A model generated the notes under the pieces. The model did no database searches. It saw nothing but the letters and a program-made list of their open reading frames with translations, and was not told where the DNA came from. 60,479 bases of DNA from Flavobacteriales bacterium (GTDB taxonomy: Bacteria; Bacteroidota; Bacteroidia; Flavobacteriales_E; Vicingaceae): NCBI GenBank assembly GCA_020853105.1, contig JADYZM010000011.1:1-60479 (forward strand), written 5' to 3'. This document shows positions 28,001 through 36,065 of this stretch, piece by piece. Position 1 is the first letter of the stretch. Each line of letters opens with the position of its first letter. Position numbers and translations under genes: made by a program.

Positions 28001-29265
28001 TAAGCCCAATATCGTATAAAATAGGTTGCTCCCGGTGTTAATCCACTTGCATTTATATATGGTTTAAAATCATTTGCAGCACCAGGGTAATTATGGTCAT
28101 CAGAACAAGCAACCTGTGATAAAGCCCCACAAGTTCCTCCATATAATGCCATAACGCCATCATTAATTCCATATCCAGGCTGTATGGTAATTGTAATTTT
28201 TCCACTTGCAGGAGCTACTACTGAAAACCACACATCATGACTAGAGCCTGTAAATCCGCCTTGCTGCGGTGCTGTACCACCAACACATGATGCCGGCATG
28301 GGTGCTCCAACAGAAGCTGTAGAATTAACAGTGGTAAATTGTAAATAATTACATGCCGAAGTAGGATTGGGCAATGCAATTGCATTACAAGGCTCATCAT
28401 TAGTAGGAATTGGTGATGCAGATGGACCGGTAACACAAATATCAAAACTTCCTCCCCCTCCACTGTAATAGTCATACACTCGTATATAGTAAATTGAACC
28501 AACAGAAAGACCAACAGCGTTTATAACTTCATTGCCATTCATAAAACCTAAATCACTGCATTGAATGGAAGATAACGTCCCACAACTGCCTGAGTACAAC
28601 TGAACAACAGCATCCATTGAGGTTGATGGATTAACTGTAATTGTAGCTGTTGAATTAACTGCTGTAAAAGAATACCATACATCGTCGTCTGCTGTTCCTG
28701 TACATCCCACAAGAGATTGAGTTGCTCCTACAGTTGTTCCGGAAGTATTCACACAAGCTAAATTAACAGGCAAATTAACAGCTCCTGCACACCCATCGTT
28801 TGATGGAGCCGGCGGAGGATTAGTAACACAAATTGTAAATGTTCCAGAACCTGAACCTACACCATAATTATAAACTCTGACTCTATATGTTGTACCAATG
28901 GTGAGCCCAGTAGCATTAATTGTTTCTGTTTGCCCATTTGCTCCGGCATCCATACAGGAAATGGTATTTAGTGATGCGCATGTATTTGAAAAAAGTTGAA
29001 CTACTGCATCAAAGCTGGCGCTTGGTACAACAACTATTTGATGACTGGTTGCTGTTGCAACAAATTGATACCATACATCATCGTCAGCATTACCCACACA
29101 TCCTGCAATATTTTGAGTGGCACCAATTGTTGTTCCACTGGTTGGTGATGCACAATTAGGAGTTACTGTTAATGTTGTTGCTGAAGAACAATTATCAGCT
29201 TGACCAAAACTAATTTGTGCAAATACAACAATTAACGAAAATACTAGAGCTTTTTTTAATATCAT
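25015..29265 (-). CDS. Giant secreted adhesin, gliding-type C-terminal domain
   Basis: Secreted protein of 1416 residues. A signal peptide (ends SFGQA) is followed by three related PPC-like beta domains (DDDVWYQFVA, DDDVWYSFTA, SHDVWFSVVA landmarks) to about residue 440, then a linker domain, then some ten Ig/PKD-like repeats of about 70 residues (C.G....L.A.GG..Y.WNTG pattern), and a gliding-motility C-terminal domain (FVPNAFSPNSDGSND, YSRWGELIFES, CWDGKFQGT) that is the T9SS type B sorting signal. It should be displayed on the cell surface; adhesion is inferred. It belongs to an operon with a small secreted protein and a PorP/SprF protein. Two of the repeats are nearly identical in DNA. Confidence 0.9.
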   Translation of the reverse strand: MILKKALVFSLIVVFAQISFGQADNCSSATTLTVTPNCASPTSGTTIGATQNIAGCVGNADDDVWYQFVATATSHQIVVVPSASFDAVVQLFSNTCASLNTISCMDAGANGQTETINATGLTIGTTYRVRVYNYGVGSGSGTFTICVTNPPPAPSNDGCAGAVNLPVNLACVNTSGTTVGATQSLVGCTGTADDDVWYSFTAVNSTATITVNPSTSMDAVVQLYSGSCGTLSSIQCSDLGFMNGNEVINAVGLSVGSIYYIRVYDYYSGGGGSFDICVTGPSASPIPTNDEPCNAIALPNPTSACNYLQFTTVNSTASVGAPMPASCVGGTAPQQGGFTGSSHDVWFSVVAPASGKITITIQPGYGINDGVMALYGGTCGALSQVACSDDHNYPGAANDFKPYINASGLTPGATYFIRYWAYGTGSGNFGLCVSTISNDLCSGSLYICDLNGYSASTSAAYAPDRPCNMFGNNEDTISGANQPDGVNTGGIFGQAGPWGTGSSAFDVNINNNSWIKFTASNTTAILNVAISDCWIGNYPSGGIQMQIFSATGCCNFVPVSNFEENSTGFTITANNLTIGNDYYLMVDGFAGDICNYTISANAGVQFPNITTSKPNLCFGDSTTLVGPTGASSYEWFPGGETTPNITVTPSTTTTYTLIVSGVCGAKQTLTQTITVNPLPTVQINLSNPVSVCAQQSVSLNATGASSYTWSTGSIGNSISVSPTSDSTFFVVGTDGNGCIDSAATLVQVIPKPNASIFANSSTICVGDTLVLQASGGNSYIWNDNSTLDSLVIFPNISSIYTVVADSNGCKDTATYNVTVNNLPTGVITGNNTICNGETTTLTASGGVTYQWNTGDVLDSIVVSPTADTNYTVLITDVNSCKDSATVNVVVNPLPIPNISGSTLICMGSSTTLTASGGSGYVWNTGAVTPSIVVSPSIDSTYLVTVTDGNGCSDTTSTNVQVVSNPVANITPSNANGEVCTGSSIVLTATGGGTYLWNDNSTLDSIVVSPTVNTTYTVIVTVGSCTDTTTYNVTVNSLPTGLITGNNTICSGETTTLTASGGVTYQWNSGDVLDSIVVSPTVTTPYTVIVTDSNGCKNSVNLNVTVNNLPVVSISGNTTLCEGQNTTLVSNGAISYVWNTTDTTSSIIISPVLGQTVYTVVGTDANGCKDTTQSVVTVNPNPIAQIVGDTSVCEGNSIQLTAQGGSNYNWSTGDTTSIINVLPTDTTSYMVIVSSGGCSDTATIVVNHIPLPSIVAYSDTTVFLGQSATITANSSTPMSWIPAENISCTTCSQTTVTPTETTTYCATTIQNGCTKSSCVTVTVDNRCGNLFVPNAFSPNSDGSNDCLQVYSNCLVEILFRVYSRWGELIFESDKIDGCWDGKFQGTDLNTGVFVYTVKAKLADGTEVDLKGNTTLFR
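26025..26761. repeat. Pair of near-identical intragenic repeats
   Basis: A stretch of about 92 bp at 26025-26116 recurs at 26670-26761 with only two mismatches, exactly 645 bp (215 codons) apart. Both lie in the Ig-like repeat array of the adhesin gene, and the spacing equals three repeat units. Other units are far more diverged. Confidence 0.85.
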
Positions 29266-29280
29266 TTTGAAAATTGGGAA

Positions 29281-29637
29281 TTATTCGGACAATTCAATTA
29301 TTTCAATATCATCAGGTTGCAAACCATGCTTAATGATTATTTTTTTTAATAGTGTTGGATCAAACATTTCTTGACCTTCTGATGTTCTACTATTCTCTTC
29401 AACATTTACAATGATCTGCCCTCTTGATTGTTCAGGCTTATAAAAAGGTTTGCAATAAACAACTCCTTTAATTGAGGTTATTTCTTGAACCAGATTATCG
29501 ATTACAGAAGTAGTTGTTTCGCCTAGAAATGTGTAGGTGTATTTTGTTTTTATCAATTTTGAGGGGTGTTGAGCAAAAGTGTTTAATGAAAAACTAAAAA
29601 TGATAAACAGACACAGATATTTTACTTTGGGCATCAT
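29281..29637 (-). CDS. Small secreted protein of unknown function
   Basis: Protein of 118 residues with signal peptide (MMPKVKYLCLFIIFSFSLNTFAQ). The mature part has a predicted beta-alpha-beta-beta-alpha-beta order (YTYTFLG, TSVIDNLVQEITSI, VVYCKPFY, GQIIVNVEE, DPTLLKKIIIKHG, DDIEIIELSE), reminiscent of a ferredoxin-like or HMA-like fold without the CxxC metal motif. I do not recognise a family. It lies 15 bp upstream of the adhesin gene on the same strand, and so is probably part of the adhesin/PorP operon. ATG 29634 is an equal alternative start. Confidence 0.7.
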   Translation of the reverse strand: MMPKVKYLCLFIIFSFSLNTFAQHPSKLIKTKYTYTFLGETTTSVIDNLVQEITSIKGVVYCKPFYKPEQSRGQIIVNVEENSRTSEGQEMFDPTLLKKIIIKHGLQPDDIEIIELSE

Positions 29638-29708
29638 GAAAAATTAATATGTTAAAAAATATCAATTAACTCAAAAGTAAGTTAAAATTCCTAACAATTA
29701 AAATTTGG

Positions 29709-29745
29709 ACAAAAAAAAAGCTCCATTGCTGGAGCCTTTTTCATC
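29709..29745 (-). terminator. Terminator after rpsA
   Basis: Hairpin GGCTCCA-GCAA-TGGAGCT on the minus strand followed by nine T. It lies 15 bp past the rpsA stop. Confidence 0.88.
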
Positions 29746-29759
29746 ATACACTAAATTTA

Positions 29760-31766
29760 TTATTTTTCACCTTTTTCTAAACTAGCTTTAAGAGCAGAAA
29801 GAGCGTCAATATCACCTAAGGTAGATTTTTCAGATGATTCGTTGTTCTTTTTCACTGCTTTTGCAGTTGAATCAGGCTCTTGAGAAGATTTAGATTTAGA
29901 TTTTCCGGCAGGTTTTGCACTTTGCTCGCCTTCGGTTTCTTTGAAAAGTTGAGTGTGCGACAATACAATTTTCTTAGCATTTTTATTGAATTCTAATACT
30001 TTGAAATTTAATTTGTCGTCAACTTTTGCAAATGAGCCGTCTTCTTTTTCAATATTCTTTTTAGTTGCAATACCTTCAACACCATATTGTAAAGAAACGA
30101 TTGCTAATCCTTTTGCAGTGATTTCAGTAATTGTGCCTTCGTGGGTTGAACCTTCAGTAAACACAGTTTCAAACACATCCCATGGATTTTCTTCCAATTG
30201 TTTATGTCCTAAGCTTAATCTTCTGTTGTCTCTGTCAATTTCAAGAATTACAATATCCATTTTGTTACCAACTTTAGTAACTTCAGACGGATGGTTGATT
30301 TTTTTAGCCCATGATAAGTCAGAGATGTGAATCAATCCGTCAACACCTTGCTCTAATTCAACAAATACACCAAAGTCAGAAATGTTTGTAACTTTTCCTG
30401 TGTGTTTAGAACCAACTCCATATTTAGATTCAATACCTTCCCAAGGATCTTTTGTTAATTGTTTAACGCCTAAAGACATTTTTCTTTCTTCGCGGTCAAG
30501 TGTTAAAATTTGAGCTTCAACCATATCACCCACTTTAAAGAATTCTTGTGCAGGTTTTAAATGATTGCTCCAAGTGATTTCTGACACGTGAATTAATCCT
30601 TCAACTCCTGGAATTATTTCTATAAATGCACCGTAATCAGCTACAACAACTACTTTTCCTTTTATTTTATCGCCAACATCAATTTTGGTATCAAGTTTAT
30701 CCCAAGGATGTTCTTGTAATTGTTTAATACCTAATGCAATTCGTTTTTTATCGTCATCAAAATCAAGTATTACAACATTTAATTTTTGGTCTAATTGCAA
30801 TATTTCTTCCGGATGATTGATTCTGCTCCAAGACAGGTCAGTGATATGTACTAAACCATCTACGCCGCCTAAGTCAATGAATACTCCGTATGAAGTAATA
30901 TTTTTAACAGTTCCTTCAAGAACTTGTCCTTTTTCAAGTTTAGAGATAATTTGTGATTTTTGTTGTTCTATTTCAGCTTCAATCAATGCTTTGTGAGAAA
31001 CTACAATGTTTTTAAATTCTTTGTTGATTTTAACAACTTTGAATTCCATTGTTTTATCTACATACACATCGTAGTCTCTGATTGGTTTAACATCAATTTG
31101 AGAACCGGGTAAAAATGCTTCTAATCCGAATACATCAACGATTAATCCACCTTTAGTTCTGCATTTAACATACCCTTTAATAATTTCTTGAGATGCTAAT
31201 ACATCATTAACTCTGTCCCACGCTTTTAGAGAACGGGCTCTAGCATGCGAAAGTATCAATTGACCATTTTTATCTTCTGGATTTACAACGAATACTTCAA
31301 CTTGGTCGCCGGCTTTTAATTCTGGGTTGTATCTGAACTCAGAAATTGAAATTACGCCTTCAGATTTATAACCAATGTTGATTACAACCTCTCTGTTTGT
31401 TTTTGAAACTACTGTTCCAATCATAACATCTTGGTCTGCAATCGATTTAAGAGTTTCATCATACAACGACTCCATTGTTTTTTTCTCTGAAGAGCTGTAA
31501 GAATCTTCATACTTACCGATTTTATCCCAATCAAAATCAGCCAAAGGCTTAATGTCTGACGTTTTTACACTCACTCTTTGTGTTTGTGTTTTTGCAACAA
31601 CAGGTTTTTCTTTTTTAGTTTCTTTTGTTTCAGAAACAACTTCTTCAGTTGACTCAACTGCTACTTCTTTTTTAACTGTTGCTGATTTTTTTTCAGCTGT
31701 AGGTTTATCAGCTGTTTTTTTTGTTGCAGGTTTGGCTTTTGAAGCCGATTCTTTTTTTTCTGCCAT
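29760..31766 (-). CDS. rpsA: 30S ribosomal protein S1
   Basis: Ribosomal protein S1 of 668 residues with six S1 RNA-binding repeats in order between about residues 110 and 600 (for example GTVKNITSYGVFIDLGGVDGLVHITDLSW). It recruits mRNA to the 30S subunit, important in Bacteroidota, which lack Shine-Dalgarno use. The first ~95 residues are a Lys/Ala/Glu/Thr-rich disordered extension, and the C-terminal 60 are similarly Lys/Ser-rich. The gene is monocistronic, with a hairpin terminator. Confidence 0.96.
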   Translation of the reverse strand: MAEKKESASKAKPATKKTADKPTAEKKSATVKKEVAVESTEEVVSETKETKKEKPVVAKTQTQRVSVKTSDIKPLADFDWDKIGKYEDSYSSSEKKTMESLYDETLKSIADQDVMIGTVVSKTNREVVINIGYKSEGVISISEFRYNPELKAGDQVEVFVVNPEDKNGQLILSHARARSLKAWDRVNDVLASQEIIKGYVKCRTKGGLIVDVFGLEAFLPGSQIDVKPIRDYDVYVDKTMEFKVVKINKEFKNIVVSHKALIEAEIEQQKSQIISKLEKGQVLEGTVKNITSYGVFIDLGGVDGLVHITDLSWSRINHPEEILQLDQKLNVVILDFDDDKKRIALGIKQLQEHPWDKLDTKIDVGDKIKGKVVVVADYGAFIEIIPGVEGLIHVSEITWSNHLKPAQEFFKVGDMVEAQILTLDREERKMSLGVKQLTKDPWEGIESKYGVGSKHTGKVTNISDFGVFVELEQGVDGLIHISDLSWAKKINHPSEVTKVGNKMDIVILEIDRDNRRLSLGHKQLEENPWDVFETVFTEGSTHEGTITEITAKGLAIVSLQYGVEGIATKKNIEKEDGSFAKVDDKLNFKVLEFNKNAKKIVLSHTQLFKETEGEQSAKPAGKSKSKSSQEPDSTAKAVKKNNESSEKSTLGDIDALSALKASLEKGEK

Positions 31767-32086
31767 TTTTATTTAATTTGTATCTCGTTCACTATTCGAC
31801 AAAAACGAGAGATTGTTTATATTGCTTGTGTCGAATCCAAGCTTATTTTTTAAGGATTGCAAATTTAACAAAATTTATATTCAATTGGGTTTTATATGAA
31901 TTTTATTTTTTCATTAACTGATTGTAGTTACAGTGCTCCAATCACTTTTTTATTCTTAAATACAGGTTATTTATATTCCTACGACTAATACTTTACCATT
32001 TTTTAACCCTTTTTTACCTCAAAAAAAACTGATAAGTGTTAAAAAAAAGGTTAGGGCAAGAGCAGATATTCAATTCTTTTTTTGTT
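31767..32086. other. Intergenic region upstream of rpsA
   Basis: 320 bp between divergently placed rpsA and the end of the DUF1801 gene; AT-rich. A TAAATTTG box on the minus strand at 31860-31867 could be the rpsA -7 element (leader of about 90 nt), but no TTG sits at the right distance. No RNA gene is seen; a weak A/T-rich inverted repeat lies near 31999-32054. Confidence 0.35.
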
Positions 32087-32542
32087 TTACTTTCTCAGTT
32101 TACTCTCATAAATTTTTATCCAGTCATTTAAACTCATTTTCTTCATCAGTTCACCAATAAGTTTGTAAGGTATTTCGTCCAACTTTTTAAATCTGATACA
32201 ACTTTTTCCCATATCTAATTTTTGCTTGCTGTGTTTTGGGTATTCTGCTACAAACCATTCCAATAATTTTGGGTCTGAATATATACCCATGTGATAAAAA
32301 TTAATAGAATTCTTTTGTGATGAGATGCCAGCAAATGGCAGAGGTTCGCTTGGTTTACAATGATAGCCTTTTGGGTATATTGAGTGCGGAACGACATAGC
32401 CTAATCCGCCATAACTTATTGCAGCTTCAAACCCATTTGGTAAATTCTTCACAATAACATCATGTAATTTGTTAAAAGACTGAGCCTTGTCTTTTGGGAT
32501 ATTTTTTAAAATTTCATTTACTGAATTACCGTTTGCTTTCAT
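32087..32542 (-). CDS. DUF1801 protein
   Basis: Protein of 151 residues of the DUF1801 (YdhG-like) family. Landmarks are LPNGFEAAISYGGLGYVVPHS, FYHMGIYSD and KSCIRFKKLDEIPYKLIGELM. The fold is related to frataxin-like/YjbR domains; the function is unknown. No signal peptide, hence cytosolic. It is a single gene, with no partner on its strand. Confidence 0.85.
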   Translation of the reverse strand: MKANGNSVNEILKNIPKDKAQSFNKLHDVIVKNLPNGFEAAISYGGLGYVVPHSIYPKGYHCKPSEPLPFAGISSQKNSINFYHMGIYSDPKLLEWFVAEYPKHSKQKLDMGKSCIRFKKLDEIPYKLIGELMKKMSLNDWIKIYESKLRK

Positions 32543-32595
32543 TTTTTTTACAGCTTATTGTTTTTGTCAGATTTTATCAGATATATTTTAAATAT

Positions 32596-32650
32596 CCGCC
32601 ACTAAGTATTTAACTCAAAAATAACTATTAACTCAATACTTTAATGGCGG
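32596..32650. repeat. Long imperfect inverted repeat
   Basis: Arms CCGCCACTAAGTATT (32596-32610) and AATACTTTAATGGCGG (32635-32650) pair almost completely, and the 24-nt loop contains TTAACTCAA twice. No T-run follows, so it is not a standard terminator. It could be the end of a miniature element or an mRNA structure. Confidence 0.6.
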
Positions 32651-32781
32651 TGTATTGTAAAAATACTTTTTAAATACATTAAGCAGCAAAAATACAGCAA
32701 CTTATTCTCAGCTAAAAAGCTTTTCGATTAAGTTCTTTTTTCTTCTAAAAGTGCTATTTTATGAGTATTTTTGCGGTATAA

Positions 32782-32799
32782 TTTAGTTTCTGAACTAAA
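32782..32799. promoter_or_regulatory. Palindrome upstream of MOSC operon
   Basis: Perfect 7-bp arms TTTAGTT and AACTAAA with a 4-bp spacer, 57 bp before the MOSC start codon. Its size and place fit an operator for a dimeric regulator, but no regulator gene is adjacent. Confidence 0.4.
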
Positions 32800-32856
32800 A
32801 TAGTTAGCAAAGTTACCCTTTGAGCAAACTTGTAAGCTTCAAAAGACACATAAAAA

Positions 32857-33495
32857 ATGAAAGTTTTATCAGTAAATAAAAGCATTTCAACTGAAATAAC
32901 TGTAAATGGGAAAACCGAATACACAGGATATTTTAAAAACCCTGTTGACCAAATTTATTTATCAAAATCAGGAGTTCAAGATGATTTTGTAGCCGATTTA
33001 GTTCACCATGGGGGTGAAGACAAAGCTTGTTATTTGTTTGGTTTCAACCATTATACATTTTGGCAAACTCAATACCCTGATATTCCATTTAAAAATGGTG
33101 CTTTTGGCGAAAATATTACTCTTGATTTTTTAGATGAATCTCAACTAAAAATCGGTGATATCATACAGATTGGAGAAGCAAAAATTCAAATTTCTCAACC
33201 CCGACAGCCTTGTTATAAAATGGGAATCAAGTTCAACGACCCAAAAATTGTAAATAATTACAGACTTTCACACACACCCGGAATATATGTGAGGGTTCTT
33301 TCTGAAGGATGGGTTAAAACTAGTGATGCAGCAACAGTTATCGAATCAAATGTTAATTCACCAACAGTTTTGGAAACTTTTGAGTTGATTTATCAGGAGC
33401 AACCGGACAATACTAAGTTGAACTCAATAATCAACAATGAATTTGTTGCACAGAGATTAAAAAACTATTTAAAAGGTAAATTCAACATCGTATGA
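32857..33495 (+). CDS. MOSC domain protein (YiiM-like)
   Basis: MOSC-domain protein of 212 residues, YiiM type. Recognisable parts are DLVHHGGEDKACYLF (conserved HHGG region), NGAFGENITL, and QPRQPCYKMG with the conserved Cys thought to act in sulfur/molybdenum-cofactor chemistry. YiiM-like proteins are linked to detoxification of N-hydroxylated compounds. It starts a tight five-gene run; the next gene overlaps by 4 bp. Confidence 0.87.
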   Translation: MKVLSVNKSISTEITVNGKTEYTGYFKNPVDQIYLSKSGVQDDFVADLVHHGGEDKACYLFGFNHYTFWQTQYPDIPFKNGAFGENITLDFLDESQLKIGDIIQIGEAKIQISQPRQPCYKMGIKFNDPKIVNNYRLSHTPGIYVRVLSEGWVKTSDAATVIESNVNSPTVLETFELIYQEQPDNTKLNSIINNEFVAQRLKNYLKGKFNIV

Positions 33496-33896
33496 AAGCA
33501 CTGAAAATTTTTCAAACTTTTTTATTAAGTTTAATTGGTGTAATATCCGTTTTTATGACGCTCTCCGTACTGTTTGACCAGTTTGATATCCGTCAAAAAG
33601 AAGGAAATTATGTGTTGTTTATCGTAATAGCCAACTTACTGTGTGGGTTTATCTATTTGTATGCCGCTTTTTATAATTGGAAAAAACAAGAAAAAGCGTT
33701 GTATTCTTTACTGCTTGCTTCTATTATATTAATCTTATCTTTTGTATTCCTGCAAATTCATATTAATTCGGGCGGATTATACGAACAAAAAACTGTTAAA
33801 GTCATGATGTTTAGAATAGTTTATACAATTGTAATGACAGGTATCGGTTTCTATATTCAAAAAAAATCAAAACAATCAAAACTTAATATGTCATGA
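33492..33896 (+). CDS. Small four-helix membrane protein
   Basis: Integral membrane protein of 134 residues with four predicted transmembrane helices (about 7-29, 42-62, 71-91, 106-126). No family recognised. It overlaps both the MOSC gene upstream and the lipoprotein gene downstream by 4 bp (ATGA), so it is translationally coupled to both and belongs to this operon. Its C-terminus is basic (KKSKQSK) and probably cytosolic. Confidence 0.7.
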   Translation: MKALKIFQTFLLSLIGVISVFMTLSVLFDQFDIRQKEGNYVLFIVIANLLCGFIYLYAAFYNWKKQEKALYSLLLASIILILSFVFLQIHINSGGLYEQKTVKVMMFRIVYTIVMTGIGFYIQKKSKQSKLNMS

Positions 33897-34351
33897 AAAA
33901 GTTATTTGTAATATCTATACTTTCGGTTGTAGCATGTAATCAAAACACAGAAAGCAATACGTCAAGTGAACAAGTCATAGTCAAAGATTCTATAGTATCT
34001 GAACACGAACACAGCCATGATGAAGCTATTCTTCTGGACAACGGAAAAAAATGGAAAGTGGTTGAAAGTATGCTGGTATTTATCCGAAATATGGAAAGTG
34101 CCGTTAACGAGTTTGAATCAACTGCTTATAAAGACTATCCCGCTTTGGCAAAAGTAATAGATAAAAACATAGAAGACTTAACTTCTAATTGTACCATGAC
34201 CGATCAGGCACATGATGAACTTCACAAGTGGCTAGTTCCATTCATTGAACTGTCGGAAGATTTTGATAAAGCTAAAGAAGTATCTGAGCAAGAAAGGATT
34301 TATAAAGAATTTAAAGCCAGATTTAAAACATTTAATACCTATTTTGAATAA
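33893..34351 (+). CDS. His-rich lipoprotein of unknown function
   Basis: Lipoprotein of 152 residues with lipobox VVAC (C15). A short His/Glu stretch (EHEHSHDEA, residues 42-50) could bind metal. The remainder is helical and contains NCTMTDQAHDELHKWLVPF, rich in His, Cys and Trp, which suggests a four-helix bundle that may bind a metal or haem. I recognise similar hypothetical proteins in Flavobacteria, but no named domain. It is in an operon with MOSC and a membrane protein, and DUF302 follows 28 bp later. Confidence 0.65.
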   Translation: MKKLFVISILSVVACNQNTESNTSSEQVIVKDSIVSEHEHSHDEAILLDNGKKWKVVESMLVFIRNMESAVNEFESTAYKDYPALAKVIDKNIEDLTSNCTMTDQAHDELHKWLVPFIELSEDFDKAKEVSEQERIYKEFKARFKTFNTYFE

Positions 34352-34379
34352 TAAAACTAATCTATAAAATTTTTAAATT

Positions 34380-34769
34380 ATGAACTATTTTCATTCAAAA
34401 AGAATTACCGGAACAACAGTTGAAGCCATTCGTCCAAAAGTTGAAGAAGCATTAAAATCAGAAGGTTTCGGTGTGCTAACGGAAATTGATATCAAAGCAA
34501 CCATGAAAAAGAAGCTGGACAAAGAATATTTACCGCATCTCATTTTAGGTGCCTGCAACCCTGTTTATGCAGACAAAGTACTTTCGGTTGAACCGACAAT
34601 CAGTACTATGCTTCCTTGTAATGTAACTCTCCGCCAACTTGAATCAGGAGAAATAGAAGTAGCTATTATTGACCCAATTGCAGCTATGGGAAGCGTTGGC
34701 AATAAAAATCTTGAAACCCATGCCGGTGAAGTAAATGAAAAATTAAAACGTGTTTTAAACGCCATATAA
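34380..34769 (+). CDS. DUF302 protein
   Basis: DUF302 family protein of 129 residues. Typical features are VEEALKSEGFGVLTEIDIKATMKKKL, ILGACNPVYADKVL and LLPCNVTLR-like MLPCNVTLRQLE. The fold is known from structures but not its function. No signal peptide. DUF302 genes often sit near thiol/sulfur or stress genes; here OsmC starts 1 bp after the stop codon. Confidence 0.88.
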   Translation: MNYFHSKRITGTTVEAIRPKVEEALKSEGFGVLTEIDIKATMKKKLDKEYLPHLILGACNPVYADKVLSVEPTISTMLPCNVTLRQLESGEIEVAIIDPIAAMGSVGNKNLETHAGEVNEKLKRVLNAI

Positions 34770-34770
34770 G

Positions 34771-35202
34771 ATGAACAGACATACCTACAATGTTTCCCTG
34801 AAATGGGAAGAAGGCAGAAAAGGAGTGTTAAGTTCTCCAGAACTTCCTACCCGATTTGAGGTAGCTACACCTCCTGAATTTGATAAAGGAATACCCGGTA
34901 TTTGGTCGCCGGAGCACTTATTTACATCTTCAGTTTTGAGTTGTTTCATGACTACTTTTTTAGCTGTTGCAGAGTTTTCTAAGCTCGATTTTCAAACTTT
35001 TGAATGTTCGGCTGAAGGGGTTTTAGATAAAGTTGATGGTAAATTTTTGATGACAGAAATTAACCTCACAGTTCATTTAAAAATAAATGATGAGGCTCAT
35101 ACAGAAAAAGCACAACGAATTTTAGAAAAATCAGAGTCAGCCTGCTTGATTTCAAACTCTATAAAATCAAAAGTAAATTTAATCTGTAATATCAAAGTTT
35201 AG
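34771..35202 (+). CDS. OsmC-family peroxidase-like protein
   Basis: OsmC/Ohr-family protein of 143 residues. The two redox cysteines are C58 (SSVLSCFMTTF) and C125 (ESACLISNSI), so thiol-based peroxide reduction is plausible. The N-terminal part SPEHLFTSSVLSC matches OsmC rather than Ohr. It is the last gene of the MOSC-DUF302 run and convergent with the aminotransferase gene, with 8 bp between them. Confidence 0.87.
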   Translation: MNRHTYNVSLKWEEGRKGVLSSPELPTRFEVATPPEFDKGIPGIWSPEHLFTSSVLSCFMTTFLAVAEFSKLDFQTFECSAEGVLDKVDGKFLMTEINLTVHLKINDEAHTEKAQRILEKSESACLISNSIKSKVNLICNIKV

Positions 35203-35210
35203 ATGCTTTT

Positions 35211-36065
35211 TTAAGCGTTGTTGCTGATGTACTTATTGATTTCATCAACAAATTTAAGAGCAGCTTCGTTGGTGTAGGTTTTTTCTTTATATGATTTAAC
35301 CCATTGCACACCACGAACAACATTGGTTAAAAAAACTTCATCGGTTTGAAGAAGTAAGTTTGCATTGAGAGTACCTTCAAAAATATTGATTCTGTTTTTT
35401 TCGGCAATTTTTAATATTTGCTTTCTCAAAATGCCATCCATACAGCCTTCATCGAGAGAAGGTGTGTAAATACTGTTTTTTTTGTACAAAAAAATATTTG
35501 AACTTGTGGTTTCAACTAATCGTTGGTGTTCATTAACAATTATGCAGTCGTCCAGCTTGTTATCAATGCAGAATGTACCGGCCAAAATCTGAGGAATTGC
35601 GTTTGTAGTTTTAATGTTTGACAGCCGAGATGCTTGTCTTTGGTATTGGTTGTATAAATCAATTTTTAAACCCTCTTTGTTTAGCTGATATTGATTAATG
35701 TCAATTGATTTTACCTCAATTACATATCCAGTTGATTGATTTAAAGGCACATAAAATCCATCGGCTTCACGAAACAACGTTATTCTTAATCTACCGCCTT
35801 CTTTAATTTTGTTTTTATTAATCAACTCAAGCATTTCGTTTGCCGCTTTTTCAAAACAAAACGAATCTGATTTCATTTGTAAATATTTCATTCCTTTTTT
35901 TAACCGTTCAAAATGGTCGTTCAAAAAACACAGCTTACCGTCAATAATTCGAATGGTTTCAAACAAAGCATCTCCATATTTAAAAGCTCTGTTGTTTACG
36001 GAAAAAATTTTTTCTGTATTAGATAAAAGTTTACCGTTGAAAATAATATATGATTTCTTAGTCAA
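35211..36065 (-). CDS. PLP-dependent class IV aminotransferase
   Basis: Class IV aminotransferase/lyase of 284 residues (ilvE, dat or pabC fold). RAFKYGDALFETIRI is the N-terminal signature, the PLP lysine lies in SNIKTTNAIPQIL, and LVETTSSNIFL and TPSLDEGCMDGILR are C-terminal landmarks. It could be aminodeoxychorismate lyase or a branched-chain or D-amino acid enzyme; the sequence does not decide. The only usable start is TTG at 36065, 8 nt inside the end of the HAD phosphatase gene. Confidence 0.85.
   Translation of the reverse strand: MTKKSYIIFNGKLLSNTEKIFSVNNRAFKYGDALFETIRIIDGKLCFLNDHFERLKKGMKYLQMKSDSFCFEKAANEMLELINKNKIKEGGRLRITLFREADGFYVPLNQSTGYVIEVKSIDINQYQLNKEGLKIDLYNQYQRQASRLSNIKTTNAIPQILAGTFCIDNKLDDCIIVNEHQRLVETTSSNIFLYKKNSIYTPSLDEGCMDGILRKQILKIAEKNRINIFEGTLNANLLLQTDEVFLTNVVRGVQWVKSYKEKTYTNEAALKFVDEINKYISNNA

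Larger units (their letters stand above)
32543..32856. other. Intergenic region with inverted repeats
   Basis: 314 bp between the divergent DUF1801 and MOSC genes. It holds a long hairpin at 32596-32650 and a short perfect palindrome at 32782-32799 (both listed separately). The remainder is AT-rich, with no gene seen. Confidence 0.6.

Noticed and set aside
25311..28514. Possible CRISPR-like array in the adhesin gene
   Set aside because: The periodicity is about 215 bp, in frame with Ig-like protein repeats; there are no short identical repeats with unique spacers.
31860..31867. TAAATTTG as rpsA promoter
   Set aside because: No TTG at 19-21 bp; kept only as a possibility in the intergenic entry.
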